NCBI GenBank assembly: GCA_002733485.1
Contig: NVVU01000014.1
Location: 7,786-16,041, forward strand
Direction: 5' to 3'
Length of the DNA: 8,256 nucleotides
From: Robiginitomaculum sp.
GTDB taxonomy: Bacteria; Pseudomonadota; Alphaproteobacteria; Caulobacterales; Maricaulaceae
Positions 6,890 to 8,256 of the stretch are shown here, in pieces. Numbering within the stretch: the first letter of the stretch is position 1; the number at the start of each line of letters is the position of its first letter. Under the pieces are notes generated by a model. The model was not told the DNA's origin. It worked only from the letters and a program-made list of their open reading frames with translations, and did not search any database. The position numbers were made by a program, and so were the translations under genes.

Positions 6890-8098
6890 TTAGTGATATT
6901 TTTGCGTCAGGAGTTCTTGCGTACGGATCCGCGCCAAATGGTCCAGCGCAAACACACTTTCATAATCTTTCGGCGCTCCTTCCCAGGCTCCACCATCTGG
7001 ATTCCCCTCCTCTAAAACCTCTGCGACCAGTGCAGAAATATCCAAAAATCCGATCTGGCCAGCCAGAAAAGCCTCAACCGCCACCTCATTGGCGGCGTTC
7101 AGAGCCGTGCATGCCACATCTCCAGCTTTCATGGCTGACCGGGCAAGGTCAAGCGCCGGAAAGCGGTCTGTATCGGGCGTTTCAAAATCCAGGCGGGAAA
7201 CCTGCGCAAGATCAAGCCGTTCACACCGTGTGGCAATCCGCTCTGGCCATGCAAAAGCCGAAGCAATCGGCACGCGCATGTCCGCTGGTCCCAATTGTGC
7301 CAATATTGATCCATCTGCATATTCTACCAGACCATGTACCACAGATTGCGGGTGGATAAGAATATCAATCTGGCGCGAAGTTACGTCAAAAAGATGGCAG
7401 GCCTCAATTAATTCCAGGCCTTTGTTCATTAAACTGGCTGAATCTACAGAAATTTTATCCCCCATAGACCAAATCGGGTGGGCAATGGCTTGCGCTGGGG
7501 TCGCAGTTTTCATCTGTTCTAGTGTCCAGGTTCGAAACGGTCCTCCAGAGGCGGTAAGCACAATTCGTACCAGAGCATTGCGCCGTTCCGGGTCAAGTAC
7601 CTGAAAAATGGCATTATGTTCAGAATCTACAGGCAATATCTGTGCGCCCGTTCGCGCGCACGTACGCATCAGCAAAGCCCCGGCACAAACCAGTGATTCC
7701 TTATTGGCTATGGCGATCGCGCCGCCCCGATTGGCGACCTGCAAGGTAGAGCGCAATCCCGCCGCGCCGACAATGGCCGCCATAGTCCAATCGGCTTCGC
7801 GGGCCGCAGCCTCTTCTACGGCGCCCTGTCCGGCCCCATGAGAAATCCCCGTACCCGCCAGGGCATCGCGCAAATCATCACCGTATTGTTCATCAGCAAT
7901 GGCGACAAAATCTGGCTGAAACCGTCGTGCCAGTGCAGCCAGGGCGGCGACATTACGCCGGGCAACAAAGGCCACCATGTGCAGACTATCCTTGCCATGA
8001 CGGGCCTGCTGGTCTGCAATAATATCAAACGTGGACTTCCCCACCGATCCGGTTGCCCCCAACACACTGATACGCCGGGCGTTTTCAGGTAAGGTCAT
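6890..8098 (-). CDS. dxr: 1-deoxy-D-xylulose 5-phosphate reductoisomerase
   Basis: Dxr (IspC) converts 1-deoxy-D-xylulose 5-phosphate to 2-C-methyl-D-erythritol 4-phosphate using NADPH and a divalent metal. This is the committed step of the MEP isoprenoid pathway and the target of fosmidomycin. The 402-residue product (E. coli: 398) begins with an NADPH-binding Rossmann fold carrying G-A-T-G-S-V-G at residues 14-20, and A-N-K-E-S at 131-135. Metal ligands are Asp158 and Glu160 in P-V-D-S-E-H-N, plus Glu229 in M-N-K-G-L-E. Substrate-binding residues include S-G-G at 184-186 and the flexible loop with His207, Trp210 and Met212 (A-H-P-I-W-S-M-G). The C-terminal helical domain contains N-A-A-N-E at 334-338. 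No key residue is missing. The ATG at 8098 overlaps the cdsA stop as ATGA, with only a weak upstream GGGAA, so translational coupling is likely. In related genomes uppS, which uses isoprenoid precursors, lies just upstream of cdsA. Confidence 0.98.
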   Translation of the reverse strand: MTLPENARRISVLGATGSVGKSTFDIIADQQARHGKDSLHMVAFVARRNVAALAALARRFQPDFVAIADEQYGDDLRDALAGTGISHGAGQGAVEEAAAREADWTMAAIVGAAGLRSTLQVANRGGAIAIANKESLVCAGALLMRTCARTGAQILPVDSEHNAIFQVLDPERRNALVRIVLTASGGPFRTWTLEQMKTATPAQAIAHPIWSMGDKISVDSASLMNKGLELIEACHLFDVTSRQIDILIHPQSVVHGLVEYADGSILAQLGPADMRVPIASAFAWPERIATRCERLDLAQVSRLDFETPDTDRFPALDLARSAMKAGDVACTALNAANEVAVEAFLAGQIGFLDISALVAEVLEEGNPDGGAWEGAPKDYESVFALDHLARIRTQELLTQKYH

Positions 8099-8256
8099 AA
8101 AACCGTATTCCCGGCAAAAAGCAGCATAAACGCCGCCAAAGCCATGCCTGCGGCCAAAATAGAGTCCAGGCGATCAAGCACTCCCCCATGGCCCGGAATG
8201 GAAGTCCCTGTATCCTTGACGCCAAACCGACGCTTTAACCAGGAACTCAAGAGGTC
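8095..8256 (-). CDS. cdsA: Phosphatidate cytidylyltransferase CdsA, C-terminal end (cut by window edge)
   Basis: CdsA makes CDP-diacylglycerol from phosphatidate and CTP in the inner membrane, the branch point for all phospholipid head groups. Only the last 53 residues are inside the window; the family is usually about 260-290 residues. They contain the complete CDP-diglyceride synthetase signature at 8244-8164: S-W-L-K-R, then K-D at fragment residues 14-15, I-P-G-H-G-G at 20-25, and D-R-L-D at 28-31. The aspartates here are known to bind catalytic metal. A final hydrophobic segment with A-F-M-L-L-F follows, and the chain ends five residues later. The stop codon overlaps the dxr start by 4 bases. 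Although partial, the signature makes the assignment firm. Confidence 0.95.
   Translation of the reverse strand, partial: DLLSSWLKRRFGVKDTGTSIPGHGGVLDRLDSILAAGMALAAFMLLFAGNTVL

Noticed and set aside
6886..7604. Two overlapping plus-strand open frames (157 and 171 codons) opposite dxr
   Set aside because: Both lie inside the dxr coding region on the other strand and resemble no known family. They are rich in Pro, Arg and Ser, as expected for reverse reading of dxr.
1..8256. A hidden novel system (defence, mobile or RNA-based) within the window
   Set aside because: Nearly every base belongs to nine recognised housekeeping envelope genes in a known order. No room is left for an extra gene, array or structured RNA outside coding sequence.

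Overview
The window lies inside one continuous, densely packed minus-strand gene cluster for the cell envelope. Read in the direction of transcription (high to low coordinates) the order is cdsA (3' end only), dxr, rseP, bamA, skp/ompH, lpxD, fabZ, lpxA, lpxI (5' end only). All nine genes point the same way. The largest gap between coding regions is 32 bases. I see no rRNA, tRNA, mobile element, CRISPR array, terminator or long non-coding stretch. The many plus-strand open frames, including one of 251 codons opposite lpxA and the start of lpxI, look like shadows of the real genes.

The gene order, the use of lpxI instead of lpxH, a short single-PDZ RseP of the MmpA type and a separate skp between bamA and lpxD all fit an alphaproteobacterium. 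Base composition looks moderate, near 50% G+C by eye. That would suit a marine or other non-rhizobial lineage, but I cannot name a genus from the sequence.

Region by region: 8095-8256 is the C-terminal end of CDP-diglyceride synthetase (phospholipid synthesis). 6890-8098 is DXP reductoisomerase (isoprenoid synthesis, hence the lipid carrier for peptidoglycan). 5673-6857 is the site-2 intramembrane protease. 3211-5664 is the outer-membrane protein insertase BamA. 2594-3208 is the periplasmic chaperone Skp that feeds it. 1547-2569, 277-1077 and 1-287 are lipid A enzymes LpxD, LpxA and LpxI. 1074-1550 is FabZ, which acts on the same (3R)-hydroxyacyl-ACP pool that LpxA and LpxD draw on.

The genes are tightly linked for translation. 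Three junctions (cdsA/dxr, lpxD/fabZ, fabZ/lpxA) are four-base ATGA overlaps, lpxA and lpxI overlap by 11 bases, and bamA and skp are separated by 2 bases. This is a well-known type of housekeeping cluster and I found no undescribed system in it. The points most worth a second look are residue changes in LpxA (a Tyr at a usually conserved active-site His, and an Ala at the acyl-chain ruler position) and a locally diverged LpxD.
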